Below are positions 19,336-28,290 of a stretch of DNA of 64,000 bases, piece by piece. The translations under genes and the position numbers were made by a program. The stretch covers positions 60,941 through 124,940 of the forward strand of contig NZ_QUFI01000008.1 in NCBI RefSeq assembly GCF_003478505.1, given 5' to 3'. The stretch comes from Clostridium sp. AF27-2AA. GTDB lineage: Bacteria > Bacillota > Clostridia > Lachnospirales > Lachnospiraceae. The notes under the pieces were generated by a model. The model was not told the origin of the DNA and did no database searches. It saw only the letters and a program-made list of their open reading frames with translations. How positions within the stretch are numbered: the first letter of the stretch is position 1; every line of letters begins with the position of its first letter.

Positions 19336-19824
19336 TTGTTTCTGACTGCTGGTCTTTGCTTTTGCGCGTGGACAGACCAGAAATGGAGCCGCGTGTCCAA
19401 TGAAGCCCTAATGCTGCTGGCATTTGTGGGCGTGATGGAGTGGGGCATGGGATTTATTACCGGGGCGCTGCCATTTCTGCTGTTTGGTATGTTACTGTTC
19501 CGCTTTCGGGTTATGGGGGCCGGGGACGGCAAGCTGATGGCAGTGATTGGCGGATATCTGGGAATTCAGAGCGGGTTTTATGCGGTGGCCCTTGGGTTTC
19601 TGGCGGGCGCTGTCTGGAGTCTGTGGAGGCTCAGACAGCCTGGCCTGGCGGCGGAACGCTTCTGCTATCTGCAGGAGTATGTCCGGGCAGTGATGCAGGG
19701 AAGGTGTTTGCAGCCATATGATTCGCTGGAGCATGCGGATGCGCCGCATCATATTCCGTTTGCGGTCTGTCTGGCGGTGGGGGTCTGTATTTATGGCGTG
19801 GTGCGGTGGATGAAAGCATTATAG
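19336..19824 (+). CDS. A24-family prepilin peptidase, first of two in the cluster
   Basis: Small integral membrane aspartyl protease of 162 residues (TadV/CpaA type). The two catalytic aspartates are visible: one in WTDQKWSRVSN (about residue 14) and one in VMGAGDGKLM, the GxGD motif (about residue 65). The start is a TTG preceded by AGAGGAAAG; no upstream ATG fits. It should process the Flp-type pilin and pseudopilins encoded downstream. It is the first gene after the probable cluster promoter. Confidence 0.85.
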   Translation: MFLTAGLCFCAWTDQKWSRVSNEALMLLAFVGVMEWGMGFITGALPFLLFGMLLFRFRVMGAGDGKLMAVIGGYLGIQSGFYAVALGFLAGAVWSLWRLRQPGLAAERFCYLQEYVRAVMQGRCLQPYDSLEHADAPHHIPFAVCLAVGVCIYGVVRWMKAL

Positions 19825-19846
19825 TGGGGGAAAAAGGGGGAATGAA

Positions 19847-20827
19847 ATGAAAAAGATTATGGCAGTCTACGATGTAGACTCCCGGTATGCTGACCGGTTT
19901 GCGGAGTTTGCGAACCAGCGTGAGCAGGTACCATTTAAAGTGGTGGCGTTTACCAGCCTGGAAAAACTGAGGGAATTTTCAAAACGGGAACAGATTGACC
20001 TTCTATTGGTCGGTGACAGTGTGGCGGAGAAAGAACTAGAAGGAATTCAGGCATTGCAGACGGTGCGGCTTAGCGAGACTGGCATAGCAAAAGAAGGCGA
20101 GGCGGTGGTGTACAAGTACCAGGCCTCGGACAGTCTCCTGCGGGAAGTGATGTCCTGGTATCAGCCCCAGGAAATTCCGACACTTATGACAGTGACCGGC
20201 AGGCGGAGCTGGATGATTGGCGTCTATTCGCCAATTGGGCGGTGTGGAAAGAGCAGCTTTGCCTTTACCCTGGGTCAGGTGCTGGCCCGGGAAGAAAAGG
20301 TGCTTTACATTACCCTGGAGGAGTTTTCTGGTCTTTCAGCCCTGACTGGAACTGTGTATACAGGAGGCCTTTCTGATCTGCTCTACTATTACATTCAGCG
20401 GGAGTACAGTCCGGTGCGGCTGGGCAGCGTGACCTACAACTGGGGAGGCCTGGATTATATTCCGCCGGTCACTTATGCGGAAGATAAGACTGGAATCCAT
20501 CAGGAAGTATTTGCCGGTCTGATCCAGAAGATTGCGTCCGATGGAGCATATGAGGAACTGATTCTGGATGTCGGTATGTTTTGTGGCGGCACGGAGGAAC
20601 TTCTTGGCATCTGCGATGTGGTGTATGTACCGGTAAAAGATGATGCAGTGTCTACCGCAAAGCTGGAGGAATGGAAAGATTATCTGAAGCGGTCTGGGCG
20701 GAGCGCGATATGGGAAAAACTGAGATTTTTGCATCTCCCGGAACCAGTTCATTCCCTGACCCGGGAAAATTATCTGGAGCAGCTTTTGTGGAGTGATCTG
20801 GGAGATTTTGTGAGGGAACTGAGATGA
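19847..20827 (+). CDS. tadZ: TadZ/CpaE-like pilus assembly ATPase
   Basis: ParA/MinD-related protein of 326 residues that in Tad systems positions the secretion machine. An N-terminal receiver-like region (1-110, with VVAFTSLEKL and DLLLVGDSV) precedes a P-loop domain with a deviant Walker A, YSPIGRCGKSS (about 127-137). The catalytic core appears degenerate, as is common in TadZ, so its activity may be localisation rather than ATP hydrolysis. GTGGGGGAAAAAGGGGG precedes the ATG. It overlaps tadA by 4 bases (ATGA). Confidence 0.87.
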   Translation: MKKIMAVYDVDSRYADRFAEFANQREQVPFKVVAFTSLEKLREFSKREQIDLLLVGDSVAEKELEGIQALQTVRLSETGIAKEGEAVVYKYQASDSLLREVMSWYQPQEIPTLMTVTGRRSWMIGVYSPIGRCGKSSFAFTLGQVLAREEKVLYITLEEFSGLSALTGTVYTGGLSDLLYYYIQREYSPVRLGSVTYNWGGLDYIPPVTYAEDKTGIHQEVFAGLIQKIASDGAYEELILDVGMFCGGTEELLGICDVVYVPVKDDAVSTAKLEEWKDYLKRSGRSAIWEKLRFLHLPEPVHSLTRENYLEQLLWSDLGDFVRELR

Positions 20828-22128
20828 GTGGGGAACGTATTTGCGCACAGAGTCTTCTGGAGCAGCTTCGCGGAGAGGTACGGGAGACACTTTCCGGCTT
20901 TGAGCAGATCGGAGATGAAGAGCTGTACGACTGTATTGACCAGGCCATTGTGGGACAGGCCGGACGGCAGTATCTGCCGCTGGGGCAGCGGATCGAATTG
21001 AAAAACAGGCTGTTTGACAGCTTTCGCCGCCTGGATATTTTGCAGGAACTGGTGGATGATCCGGAAGTTACGGAAATCATGGTGAATGGAAAGGATGACA
21101 TTTTCATTGAGCGGGGCGGGCGGCTGGAGCGATGGAACCATAGCTTTGAGCGGGTGGAGCAGCTGGAAGACATGATTCAGCAGATCGTCAGCAAGATCAA
21201 CCGTGTGGTCAATGTGAGCAGGCCGATTGCGGACGCAAGGCTGGTGGAAGATGGTTCCCGTGTACACATTGTGCTACCGCCCATCGCCCTTGACGGGCCG
21301 GTGGTGACAATCCGGAAATTTCCGGAGCCCATCACCATAGAGCGCCTGATCCAGTATGGATCCCTGACCAGGGAAGCGGCAGACTTTCTGGGAAAGCTGG
21401 TGAAGTCCGGCTACAACATTTTTATCAGCGGCGGAACCGGATCTGGTAAGACCACATTTTTAAATGCCCTGTCATCGTACATTCCCGAGACGGAGCGGGT
21501 TATTACGATTGAAGATTCCGCAGAGCTGCAGATCACCCAGGTGCCGAATCTGGTGCGTCTGGAGACCCGCGGAGCCAATGTGGAAGGGGAAGGCGCGGTG
21601 GAGATCAGCGACCTGATCCGGGCATCACTCCGTATGCGGCCCAATTATCTGATCGTCGGCGAGGTGCGTGGAAAAGAGTGCCTGGATATGCTGCAGGCAC
21701 TCAATACCGGACACTTCGGGCTTTCTACCGGTCATGGAAACAGTGCGGGAGATATGCTTTCGCGCCTGGAGACCATGGCACTTATGGCTGCAGACATTCC
21801 GCTGGCCGCCGTGCGGGGACAGATTGCTTCGGCTATTGATATACTGGTGCATCTGGGAAGACTGCGGGACCGGAGCCGGCGGGTGCTGGAAATCACGGAA
21901 GTACTGGGGTACGCTGATGGAGAAATCCGATTAAACCCATTGTATCGGTTTGAAGAGAGGGGGAATGCGGATGAATGTGGAGCATCGGAAACAGACAGCA
22001 GGGATCAGGAACAGGAAAAAACCCGCAGATGGGAAGGGTATGCAGAGGGAACTGTCTGCGGCAGTCTCGTCCAGGTTGGTTCCCTTCGGCACAGAGAGAA
22101 GGTCAAAGCGGCCGGTTACTCCATATAA
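20824..22128 (+). CDS. tadA: TadA/CpaF secretion ATPase
   Basis: Type II/IV secretion-family ATPase of 434 residues that powers assembly of the Flp pilus. It has the helical N-terminal domain, Walker A ISGGTGSGKT (201-210), acidic Asp box ERVITIEDSAEL, Walker B NYLIVGEVRGKE and the His box TGHFGLSTGHGNS. The C-terminus LRHREKVKAAG also fits CpaF proteins, so the stop at 22128 is probably real even though this region overlaps the next gene out of frame. It starts by ATGA coupling to tadZ. Confidence 0.93.
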   Translation: MSGERICAQSLLEQLRGEVRETLSGFEQIGDEELYDCIDQAIVGQAGRQYLPLGQRIELKNRLFDSFRRLDILQELVDDPEVTEIMVNGKDDIFIERGGRLERWNHSFERVEQLEDMIQQIVSKINRVVNVSRPIADARLVEDGSRVHIVLPPIALDGPVVTIRKFPEPITIERLIQYGSLTREAADFLGKLVKSGYNIFISGGTGSGKTTFLNALSSYIPETERVITIEDSAELQITQVPNLVRLETRGANVEGEGAVEISDLIRASLRMRPNYLIVGEVRGKECLDMLQALNTGHFGLSTGHGNSAGDMLSRLETMALMAADIPLAAVRGQIASAIDILVHLGRLRDRSRRVLEITEVLGYADGEIRLNPLYRFEERGNADECGASETDSRDQEQEKTRRWEGYAEGTVCGSLVQVGSLRHREKVKAAGYSI

Positions 22129-22915
22129 AGTGAACGCAGACGCATCCCGGCGCGGAAATTCGGCAGGCCGGATTCTTTCTTATGACAAATACCGGCTGTC
22201 TATAAGAGAAATGCTTCTGGTTCTTGGGAAAAGCATGGCGGTAAGCGGACTGTTTTCCTATGTGTTTTACCGGAGTATGGCGGCGTTTGAGTTGATGCTT
22301 CCGGTGAGCGGTGTGTTTCTGGTTCTGAGAGAGCGCAGGCAGCGCCTGAAAAAGAGAAAGCTTCTTCTGGCACAGCAGTTTAAGGAAGCTATGGAGATTC
22401 TGGCGGCATCGCTGAGTGCAGGATATGCCATGGAGAATGCTATGGCGGTGAGCCTGGAGGAACTGAAGCTGCTTTACGGGGCTGATGGGCTGATCGTTCA
22501 GGAGTTTTCCGGGATGGTGCAGCAGATACGGACCAATCGAAATGTAGAGCAGGTTCTGCTGGAATTTGCAGGGCGAAGCGGACTGGAGGATGTGCAGAAT
22601 CTGGCAGAGGTGCTGGGCATCGGGAAGCGGACGGGCGGAGACCTGGGAAGCATCATGCGGCATACAGCAGAAGTAATCCGGGACAAGATGCAGGTGAAGG
22701 AAGAAATCATGACGCTTACGGCATCCCGCCAGTTTGAGCAGAAGATCATGAACCTGATTCCGTTTTTCATTGTCTTTTATGTAGAAGGGACTTCGCCGGG
22801 CTTCTTTGACCAGATGTATCGGACCGGAATGGGCCGAGGGTTTATGACACTTTGCCTGGGATTATATCTGACCGCATTCTGGCTGTCAGAGCGGATTCTG
22901 GAGATTGAGGTGTAG
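21971..22915 (+). CDS. tadB: TadB-like inner-membrane platform protein
   Basis: Membrane platform protein with a T2SSF-type domain. The ATG at 21971 has the best ribosome site (GAGAGGGGG, 7 bases upstream) and gives a basic N-terminal extension of about 75 residues before the first membrane segment; this part overlaps the tadA 3' end in another frame. A GTG at 22130, right after the tadA stop, is an alternative start with no clear ribosome site. The core has AMEILAASLSAGYAMENAM and VLGIGKRTGGDLGSIMRHTA, both typical of TadB, and a terminal hydrophobic pair. The next gene follows after 5 bases. Confidence 0.85.
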   Translation: MNVEHRKQTAGIRNRKKPADGKGMQRELSAAVSSRLVPFGTERRSKRPVTPYKVNADASRRGNSAGRILSYDKYRLSIREMLLVLGKSMAVSGLFSYVFYRSMAAFELMLPVSGVFLVLRERRQRLKKRKLLLAQQFKEAMEILAASLSAGYAMENAMAVSLEELKLLYGADGLIVQEFSGMVQQIRTNRNVEQVLLEFAGRSGLEDVQNLAEVLGIGKRTGGDLGSIMRHTAEVIRDKMQVKEEIMTLTASRQFEQKIMNLIPFFIVFYVEGTSPGFFDQMYRTGMGRGFMTLCLGLYLTAFWLSERILEIEV

Positions 22916-22920
22916 CATGA

Positions 22921-24198
22921 ATGGGGGAACAGATGTCTCGGGATAAGCAGTGTGATGCAGGAAGCTTTGGAAAAAGGCGCAAAAAAAGAGCAGGTAAAAA
23001 CAATCGGGCTGCGGCTGCGGTCTGTGTGATGTTCGGGGTTTTGCTCTGGGCGTATCTGTCCTGGTTTCAGCCAGATCCGGAGCCGTATCTGGCCCGGGGG
23101 CAGGTAAAGAGGGAGGCATACGGCGGGAGTACAAAAGAGCAGAAACTGATTGTGAGCGGTCTGGAGAAAGATGAGCAGACGATTACCGTAACAGTCAGTC
23201 CGAGGGTTTATACCAGAGAAGAAGCTGACGCAGTATTTTACGAAGTCATGGAAGGCATGGAAGAGCGGATACGCGGAAAAAATGAGAGCCTTCAGGCAGT
23301 ATCCCAGGATCTGAAGCTGCCATCATACTTAAGTGAATACGGTGTGCGGGTACGCTGGCATTCCTCGGAGCCGGAATTCTTATCTTCCGCCGGAACGGTG
23401 GATACGGAAATCAAAAGAGCACAGGAGGTGGTGCTGCAGGCAGAGCTTTCCGCAGGAGAATACCGGGCAGATTTTGAACTTCCGGTGACACTGGTACCGG
23501 AGTCCCTGACACCGGAAGAACAGAAGAGGAAGCAGTTTTCAGAGGAGCTGGTCCGGCTGGACAGGCAGCAGAAATACGCGGAATATCTGGAACTTCCGGC
23601 AGAGTATCAGGGGAAAACGTTATCTTACCGGAATGCGGAAAAACCAAATTATGTGCTCATCCCGTTTCTGGGCGTTTTGATGGCGGCGCTTTTGCTGATG
23701 CAGGAGGAGTCAAAACAGCGGGAACAGGCGAAAAAGCGGGAGCAGCAGCTTCTTCTGGACTATGCGGAGCTGGTGTCAAAGCTGCAGGTGCTGGTGGGAG
23801 CCGGAATGACAGTGCGCAATGCCTGGGGGCGCATGGTGCAGGATTATGAGGCTGCGGCGGGAAAACAGGTAAGACCGGCTTACGAAGAAATGCGACAGAC
23901 CTATTACCAGATGGAAAACGGAACGGCAGAGGGAGCGGCTTACCGGGAATTTGGTCAAAGATGCCGCCTGCAGCCTTATCTGAAGCTGAGCAGCATTCTG
24001 GAACAGAACCGGAAAACCGGAACAAAGAATCTGCGGGAGCTTTTGCGCACCGAAGTGGAGGATGCCTTTGAACTGCGCAAAAACCTGGCCCGGAAAATGG
24101 GAGAGGAAGCGGGAACAAAGCTTTTAGTGCCGCTGTTTCTGCTGTTGTTTGTAGTCATGATCTTTATCATGGTTCCGGCAATGATAACGATGGGATAG
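22921..24198 (+). CDS. tadC: TadC-like platform protein with an N-terminal extracytoplasmic domain
   Basis: 425 residues. The C-terminal half (about 265-425) is TadC/T2SSF-like: LVSKLQVLVGAGMTVRNAW, SILEQNRKTGTKNLRELL and two final membrane segments. The N-terminal half differs from ordinary TadC. A membrane anchor (about 30-47) is followed by roughly 190 residues that look exported, including VRVRWHSSEPEFLSSAGTV, a pattern seen in bacterial atrophied Ig-like domains. A second membrane segment (about 246-260) leads to the cytoplasmic part. An ATG at 22933 is an alternative start. The fusion may let the platform sense or bind something outside the membrane. Confidence 0.8.
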   Translation: MGEQMSRDKQCDAGSFGKRRKKRAGKNNRAAAAVCVMFGVLLWAYLSWFQPDPEPYLARGQVKREAYGGSTKEQKLIVSGLEKDEQTITVTVSPRVYTREEADAVFYEVMEGMEERIRGKNESLQAVSQDLKLPSYLSEYGVRVRWHSSEPEFLSSAGTVDTEIKRAQEVVLQAELSAGEYRADFELPVTLVPESLTPEEQKRKQFSEELVRLDRQQKYAEYLELPAEYQGKTLSYRNAEKPNYVLIPFLGVLMAALLLMQEESKQREQAKKREQQLLLDYAELVSKLQVLVGAGMTVRNAWGRMVQDYEAAAGKQVRPAYEEMRQTYYQMENGTAEGAAYREFGQRCRLQPYLKLSSILEQNRKTGTKNLRELLRTEVEDAFELRKNLARKMGEEAGTKLLVPLFLLLFVVMIFIMVPAMITMG

Positions 24199-24264
24199 TG
24201 TGGGATGTCTGGCAGGCCGCCGGTTGCGAAAAAGAGACAGGTGCCGGAAATAAGGATGAATCGA

Positions 24265-24489
24265 ATGAATGACAGGGAGACAATGAGTATGCTGAAAAAG
24301 TGGAAAGAAAATAAACTGGTTTCAGAGTGGAATGCGTTTTGGCGCCAGGAGGAGGGCGTGGGAGTCATCGAGGTAGTTTTGATTCTGGTGGTCCTGATTG
24401 GCCTGGTGATCATCTTCAAAACGCAGATTACGAAGCTTCTGGAGAATATCTTTAAAGAGATTGAGAGCCAGTCTAAGGAAGTATATTAA
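24265..24489 (+). CDS. Flp1-like type IVb pilin
   Basis: Major pilin candidate, about 75 residues. A short basic leader ends in EEGVGVIEVVLILVVLIGLV: the prepilin cleavage context G-V-x-x-x-E followed by one long hydrophobic helix, and little else, as in Flp pilins. Starts at 24265 (AAGGA 8 bases upstream), 24283 or 24289 (AGGGAG 9 bases upstream) are all possible. It would be processed by one of the two A24 peptidases of the cluster. It lies between tadC and a large exported protein. Confidence 0.85.
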   Translation: MNDRETMSMLKKWKENKLVSEWNAFWRQEEGVGVIEVVLILVVLIGLVIIFKTQITKLLENIFKEIESQSKEVY

Positions 24490-24498
24490 TTCTGAAAC

Positions 24499-26553
24499 AT
24501 GGAAAAAGCAGGTGGAAAAAAACAAAATCCGGGCGGTCAGATCACCGTGTTTGTCAGTATAATCCTGATGCTGCTTTTCGCGTTTCTGTGTGTGCTGATG
24601 GAGTCGGCCCGCACGGCGGGCGCAAGATGGTATCTGCAGATGGCGGCATCTTCTGCTATGGATTCTGTATTCAGCCAGTATCACCGGGAACTCTGGGACC
24701 GCTACCGGCTGCTGTTTGCGGAGTATGAGACCGGGGAGGAGATCGAAGCGGATTTTGCCGGTTTCCTGCTTCCGTATCTGGAAACGGATAACTGGTATCC
24801 GATGGCATTGGAAGAAGTTTCGGCAGAGGAAATTGTGCGTGCTGTGGATGGACACGGTGCGTATCTGGAGAAGGAAATCCTGGATTATATGAAGTACGGA
24901 ATCTGGAACCTGGATTTTGATGGAGATGCGGTGGAAGGCCTCTGGAAACAGGAGAGGGAGGCGGAGGCGGTGACCGAGATGGCACAGACCTATCGTACCA
25001 GAACCCGGGATGTCTGGAAGCTGGAGCGGGTTTTAGAATCCATCAGTGAGAATCTGGACCATCAGAGAAATGACCGTCAGCAGGGGCTGAATGCTCTTTC
25101 ATCCTATGACGGTGCAGGATTTCGACGGGCAGCAGAACAGATGATAGGGGAATTAAAGAAGATGCCGGGACTTGTGAAACAGTATGAAAAAGAGGCGGAC
25201 AAGCTGGCGGAAACATTGCAGAAAGACCGACAGGAACAGGAAAACCGCGTGGACCGGCTTGGCACGGAAATGACTGCGGCCCTGGAACAGGAAATTCAGG
25301 AATATGAAGCGTATGTTGCGGAGAATGGAAAACGCAGGCAGGAAATCCGGGCTCTGGAGCCACGGTCGGTGGAGCAGATCCAGCGTCTGGAGGAATTGAT
25401 TGAGCTTTCCTATGAAGTAGAACGTGAAATTGAAGAGTGGGAAGATGATGACGATGAAGATGGAGACAGCGAGCCGGATTACGAAAGTCTCTGGAGACCG
25501 GTGCGAATCGGTCTGGAAAATATTCAGATCCTGCCGCTGTCATTTGTTCACGGCATTCAGGATAAGGAAAAGGAAGGCTGGCTAAAACAGGTGGAGCAGC
25601 TTTATCAGGAGGGAATGCTGGGACTTCTGGTGCCGGAAGGGCGTCAGGTATCAGAAAAGACAGCAGCGCTGGCTGCACTGCCTTCTCAAGCGGAAACATA
25701 TGATGAGGGAGCCGGAAGCGGAAGCATGCCGGACCATATTCTGGTGAATGAATACTGCGGGATGTTTTTCTCTCAGTTCTGCTCAATGCAGACAGATACT
25801 GTGGGTGAGGTGCAAAAACAGAAAACGGGCATTGTCGAGACTGAAAATGCTGTACAGGCAGCAGTGGGGCAGCAGAAAGCCGAAGATTACGCACAGATAG
25901 CGGAGCATACCCTGGATTATGAGGTGGAATATCTTCTTTATGGAAATGGAAGTGACCGGGAAAATTTAAGTGATGCGGTGCACCATCTTCTGGCAGTGCG
26001 GTCTGGCCTGAATCTCATTCATATCCTGTCGGACAACGCAAAGCGGGCACAGGCCAGAGAACTGGCGGCGGTGATTACCGGAGCAGGCTCCATTACACCG
26101 CTGATTCTGGTGACAACCTTTTTTGTGATGTCCGTCTGGGCGCTGGGGGAGGCGCTGATGGACGTCAAAGGATTGCTAGCCGGACGGAAGGTAATGCTGT
26201 TTAAGGCGGCGGAAGACTGGACCCTCAGCGTGGAGAAGCTTCTGGCACTGGGCCGGGATGGAAAGCCGGATACGGGAGGCGGAGAGCGGGGACTTTCCTA
26301 TCTTTCCTGGCTGAAAATCCTGCTGTTTGTGGAACCCCTGGTCTGTCAGGAGTATCGGATCATGGATGTGATCGAGTTAAATCTGGGACAGGAAAACAGC
26401 GGGTTCCGGATGCGGAACGGTGTGTATCAGGTGTATATCTCTGGGTCTGTTTGTGGAAAGCACCTGTTCTTTTCTCCTGCGTTTGTGGAAAATCTCACGG
26501 GAAATCATGAGCAGGGGATGATGATGACGGTAAAGACGGAGCGGAGATATTGA
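24499..26553 (+). CDS. Large Tad-associated membrane-anchored protein (DUF5702-like)
   Basis: 684 residues. The N-terminus QITVFVSIILMLLFAFLCVLM is a Tad-like N-terminal membrane helix of the type found in TadE/TadG-related proteins. It is followed by a long acidic, coiled-coil-rich domain (about residues 150-330, with EIEEWEDDDDEDGD), a further helical part, and a second hydrophobic segment near residue 525 (ITPLILVTTFFVMSVWALG). This fits the DUF5702 family found beside tad genes in Lachnospiraceae, whose function is unknown. It starts 9 bases after the pilin stop with a weak ribosome site, so translation is probably coupled. Confidence 0.8.
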   Translation: MEKAGGKKQNPGGQITVFVSIILMLLFAFLCVLMESARTAGARWYLQMAASSAMDSVFSQYHRELWDRYRLLFAEYETGEEIEADFAGFLLPYLETDNWYPMALEEVSAEEIVRAVDGHGAYLEKEILDYMKYGIWNLDFDGDAVEGLWKQEREAEAVTEMAQTYRTRTRDVWKLERVLESISENLDHQRNDRQQGLNALSSYDGAGFRRAAEQMIGELKKMPGLVKQYEKEADKLAETLQKDRQEQENRVDRLGTEMTAALEQEIQEYEAYVAENGKRRQEIRALEPRSVEQIQRLEELIELSYEVEREIEEWEDDDDEDGDSEPDYESLWRPVRIGLENIQILPLSFVHGIQDKEKEGWLKQVEQLYQEGMLGLLVPEGRQVSEKTAALAALPSQAETYDEGAGSGSMPDHILVNEYCGMFFSQFCSMQTDTVGEVQKQKTGIVETENAVQAAVGQQKAEDYAQIAEHTLDYEVEYLLYGNGSDRENLSDAVHHLLAVRSGLNLIHILSDNAKRAQARELAAVITGAGSITPLILVTTFFVMSVWALGEALMDVKGLLAGRKVMLFKAAEDWTLSVEKLLALGRDGKPDTGGGERGLSYLSWLKILLFVEPLVCQEYRIMDVIELNLGQENSGFRMRNGVYQVYISGSVCGKHLFFSPAFVENLTGNHEQGMMMTVKTERRY

Positions 26554-26591
26554 AATTTTCTGAACTATAGGTGGGAAGGAGGTGAAAAGGA

Positions 26592-27635
26592 ATGTCCTGC
26601 TGGATGAAAAACAATGGCGTTTATGAGGAAAGACGAGCAGATGAAAAAAATAAAACAAATGTACCTCTCCAAGTACGAAGCCCCTTTTATGAAAGAAACA
26701 GATTTTCAGCTCAGGAACAAAAGAAAGCGCCTTCAGGCAGCAGGGCATTCCCTTTCATCTCCTTTCCAGGCCACTGGTGCAGAAAAAGGCATGGGAAGCA
26801 TCGGGGCAAAGCCGGAGTATCGAAGCTGCTTCGGGCATCCCTGACTCTGGAGGCCGCACTGGTACTGCCGCTTGTGATCTTTGCTTCGGTCTGCCTGATG
26901 CTTCCGGCAAAGCTCATGATAACGGAGCGGAAGCTGCAGGCAGGGCTTGAGGCGGCGGGGGAAGAGTTAAGCCAGTATGCCTATCTCCTGGATAGTGTGG
27001 AACAGGGAAAGCTGGACGGGATTCCCGGTGCGGGGGAGGCCGCGAAGGCCTTCAGCAAAAACGCGGAAGCCATTGCCGCGCCGCTTTATGCCAGAAGCCG
27101 GGCGCTGGCTTACTGTGATACCGCAAACGTATCCCATGTCAGTATGCTTGGTTCCTCGGTGAAGGAGGATGGAGAGACACTGGATCTGGTGATGGATTAT
27201 GATATTTCTTTTCCATTTCCAGTACTGGGACTTTCCTCCCTTCATCGCACCGTGCGAAGCCGGAGGCGCTGCTGGATCGGACGGGAAGGCCGGTATGGGG
27301 AAGGCACGGAAAACGCGGATGAGGATGAGCGGATCGTCTATGTAGGGAAAAACAGTACACGCTACCATCCAGACCGGAATTGTCATTATCTTTCCAATAA
27401 GCTGACGGCCGTATCCTGGGAGCGTGTTTCAGATAAGCGGAACACGGACGGCAGCAAATATTATCCCTGCTCTGCCTGCGCGAAAGGGGCAGGAAAAGGG
27501 AGTACCGTCTACATTATGTCAAGCGGAGGCAAGTATCATACATTGCAGGACTGCAAGGCAATCATGGCCTATGTGCGGGCGGTAAAGCTGAAGGAAGTTA
27601 AATATCTCGGTGCCTGCTCTTACTGTGGAGGATGA
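26592..27635 (+). CDS. TadE-like pseudopilin with two C-terminal His/Cys modules
   Basis: 347 residues. A strong AAGGAGGTG sits before the ATG. About 78 N-terminal residues, basic and of low similarity to anything I know, precede the TadE-like helix LTLEAALVLPLVIFASVCLM (Glu at the pilin position). The C-terminus holds two copies of a small module: VYVGKNSTRYHPDRNCHYL ending in PCSAC, and VYIMSSGGKYHTLQDCKAI ending in ACSYC. Each has one His and three Cys (CxxC), like the Ada-type metal-binding motif of exported bacterial proteins, suggesting zinc sites. Part of the N-terminal extension could be a mis-frame. Confidence 0.78.
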   Translation: MSCWMKNNGVYEERRADEKNKTNVPLQVRSPFYERNRFSAQEQKKAPSGSRAFPFISFPGHWCRKRHGKHRGKAGVSKLLRASLTLEAALVLPLVIFASVCLMLPAKLMITERKLQAGLEAAGEELSQYAYLLDSVEQGKLDGIPGAGEAAKAFSKNAEAIAAPLYARSRALAYCDTANVSHVSMLGSSVKEDGETLDLVMDYDISFPFPVLGLSSLHRTVRSRRRCWIGREGRYGEGTENADEDERIVYVGKNSTRYHPDRNCHYLSNKLTAVSWERVSDKRNTDGSKYYPCSACAKGAGKGSTVYIMSSGGKYHTLQDCKAIMAYVRAVKLKEVKYLGACSYCGG

Positions 27636-27670
27636 GCCGGAGCAGTGAATGATATGATGAGGGAAGTATT

Positions 27671-28198
27671 ATGAAAATAGAAATGGCGCGTATGGGAGTG
27701 TTTCTTGTGTTTTTACTGGCGGCAGCCTGGCAGGATTTTGGAACAAAACAGATTTCATCGGAAATTCTGTGGTTATCCGGAACAGCGGCCCTGGTCTGTC
27801 AGTCCCTGTCCGTGCTGTGTCTGGCATTTATAAAGGAAGCGGGGGCAGAAGAAACGGTACTTTGGTTTTTTCTGAATGCCTGGGGACCTTACCTGGCGGG
27901 AGTATTACCCGGAGCAGCGCTTCTGGCCCTTTCCTGGCTGGGCTGTGGAATCGGTGCCGGAGACGGCTTCTTTTTCCTGGTGAGCGGGCTGCTTCTTGGA
28001 CTGCGGCATAACCTGCTGTTTTTGTGCGGAACGGTGTTATGCTGCGGTTTGTTTGGTCTTGGATATTATGTCTGGAGCCGGTTGAAAGGAAATGATGCGG
28101 GAGGAAAAACAGAACTTCCGCTGCTGCCCTTTGGTGTGATACCGGGGATTTGGACGGCGGTGTTGTATATGACGGAGTTTCGGGCATTTGGAGTGTAG
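27671..28198 (+). CDS. Second A24-family prepilin peptidase
   Basis: Polytopic membrane aspartyl protease of 175 residues. The two catalytic aspartates are in AWQDFGTKQISSE (about residue 22) and GIGAGDGFFFL, the GxGD motif (about residue 100). The C-terminal motif LPLLPFGVIPG matches the usual P-F-G element. GAGGGAAG precedes the ATG. Two different A24 enzymes bracket the pilin genes of this cluster, suggesting that they have separate substrates, for example the Flp pilin versus TadE-like pseudopilins. Confidence 0.85.
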   Translation: MKIEMARMGVFLVFLLAAAWQDFGTKQISSEILWLSGTAALVCQSLSVLCLAFIKEAGAEETVLWFFLNAWGPYLAGVLPGAALLALSWLGCGIGAGDGFFFLVSGLLLGLRHNLLFLCGTVLCCGLFGLGYYVWSRLKGNDAGGKTELPLLPFGVIPGIWTAVLYMTEFRAFGV

Positions 28199-28290
28199 AA
28201 TGCAGAGAGTGTCTGGACGCGGTGATGTCGGGGACTGCAAGAACACATGCCCTGTGAGTCGGCACGAATGTGCATTCAGCAGGAGGGAAG

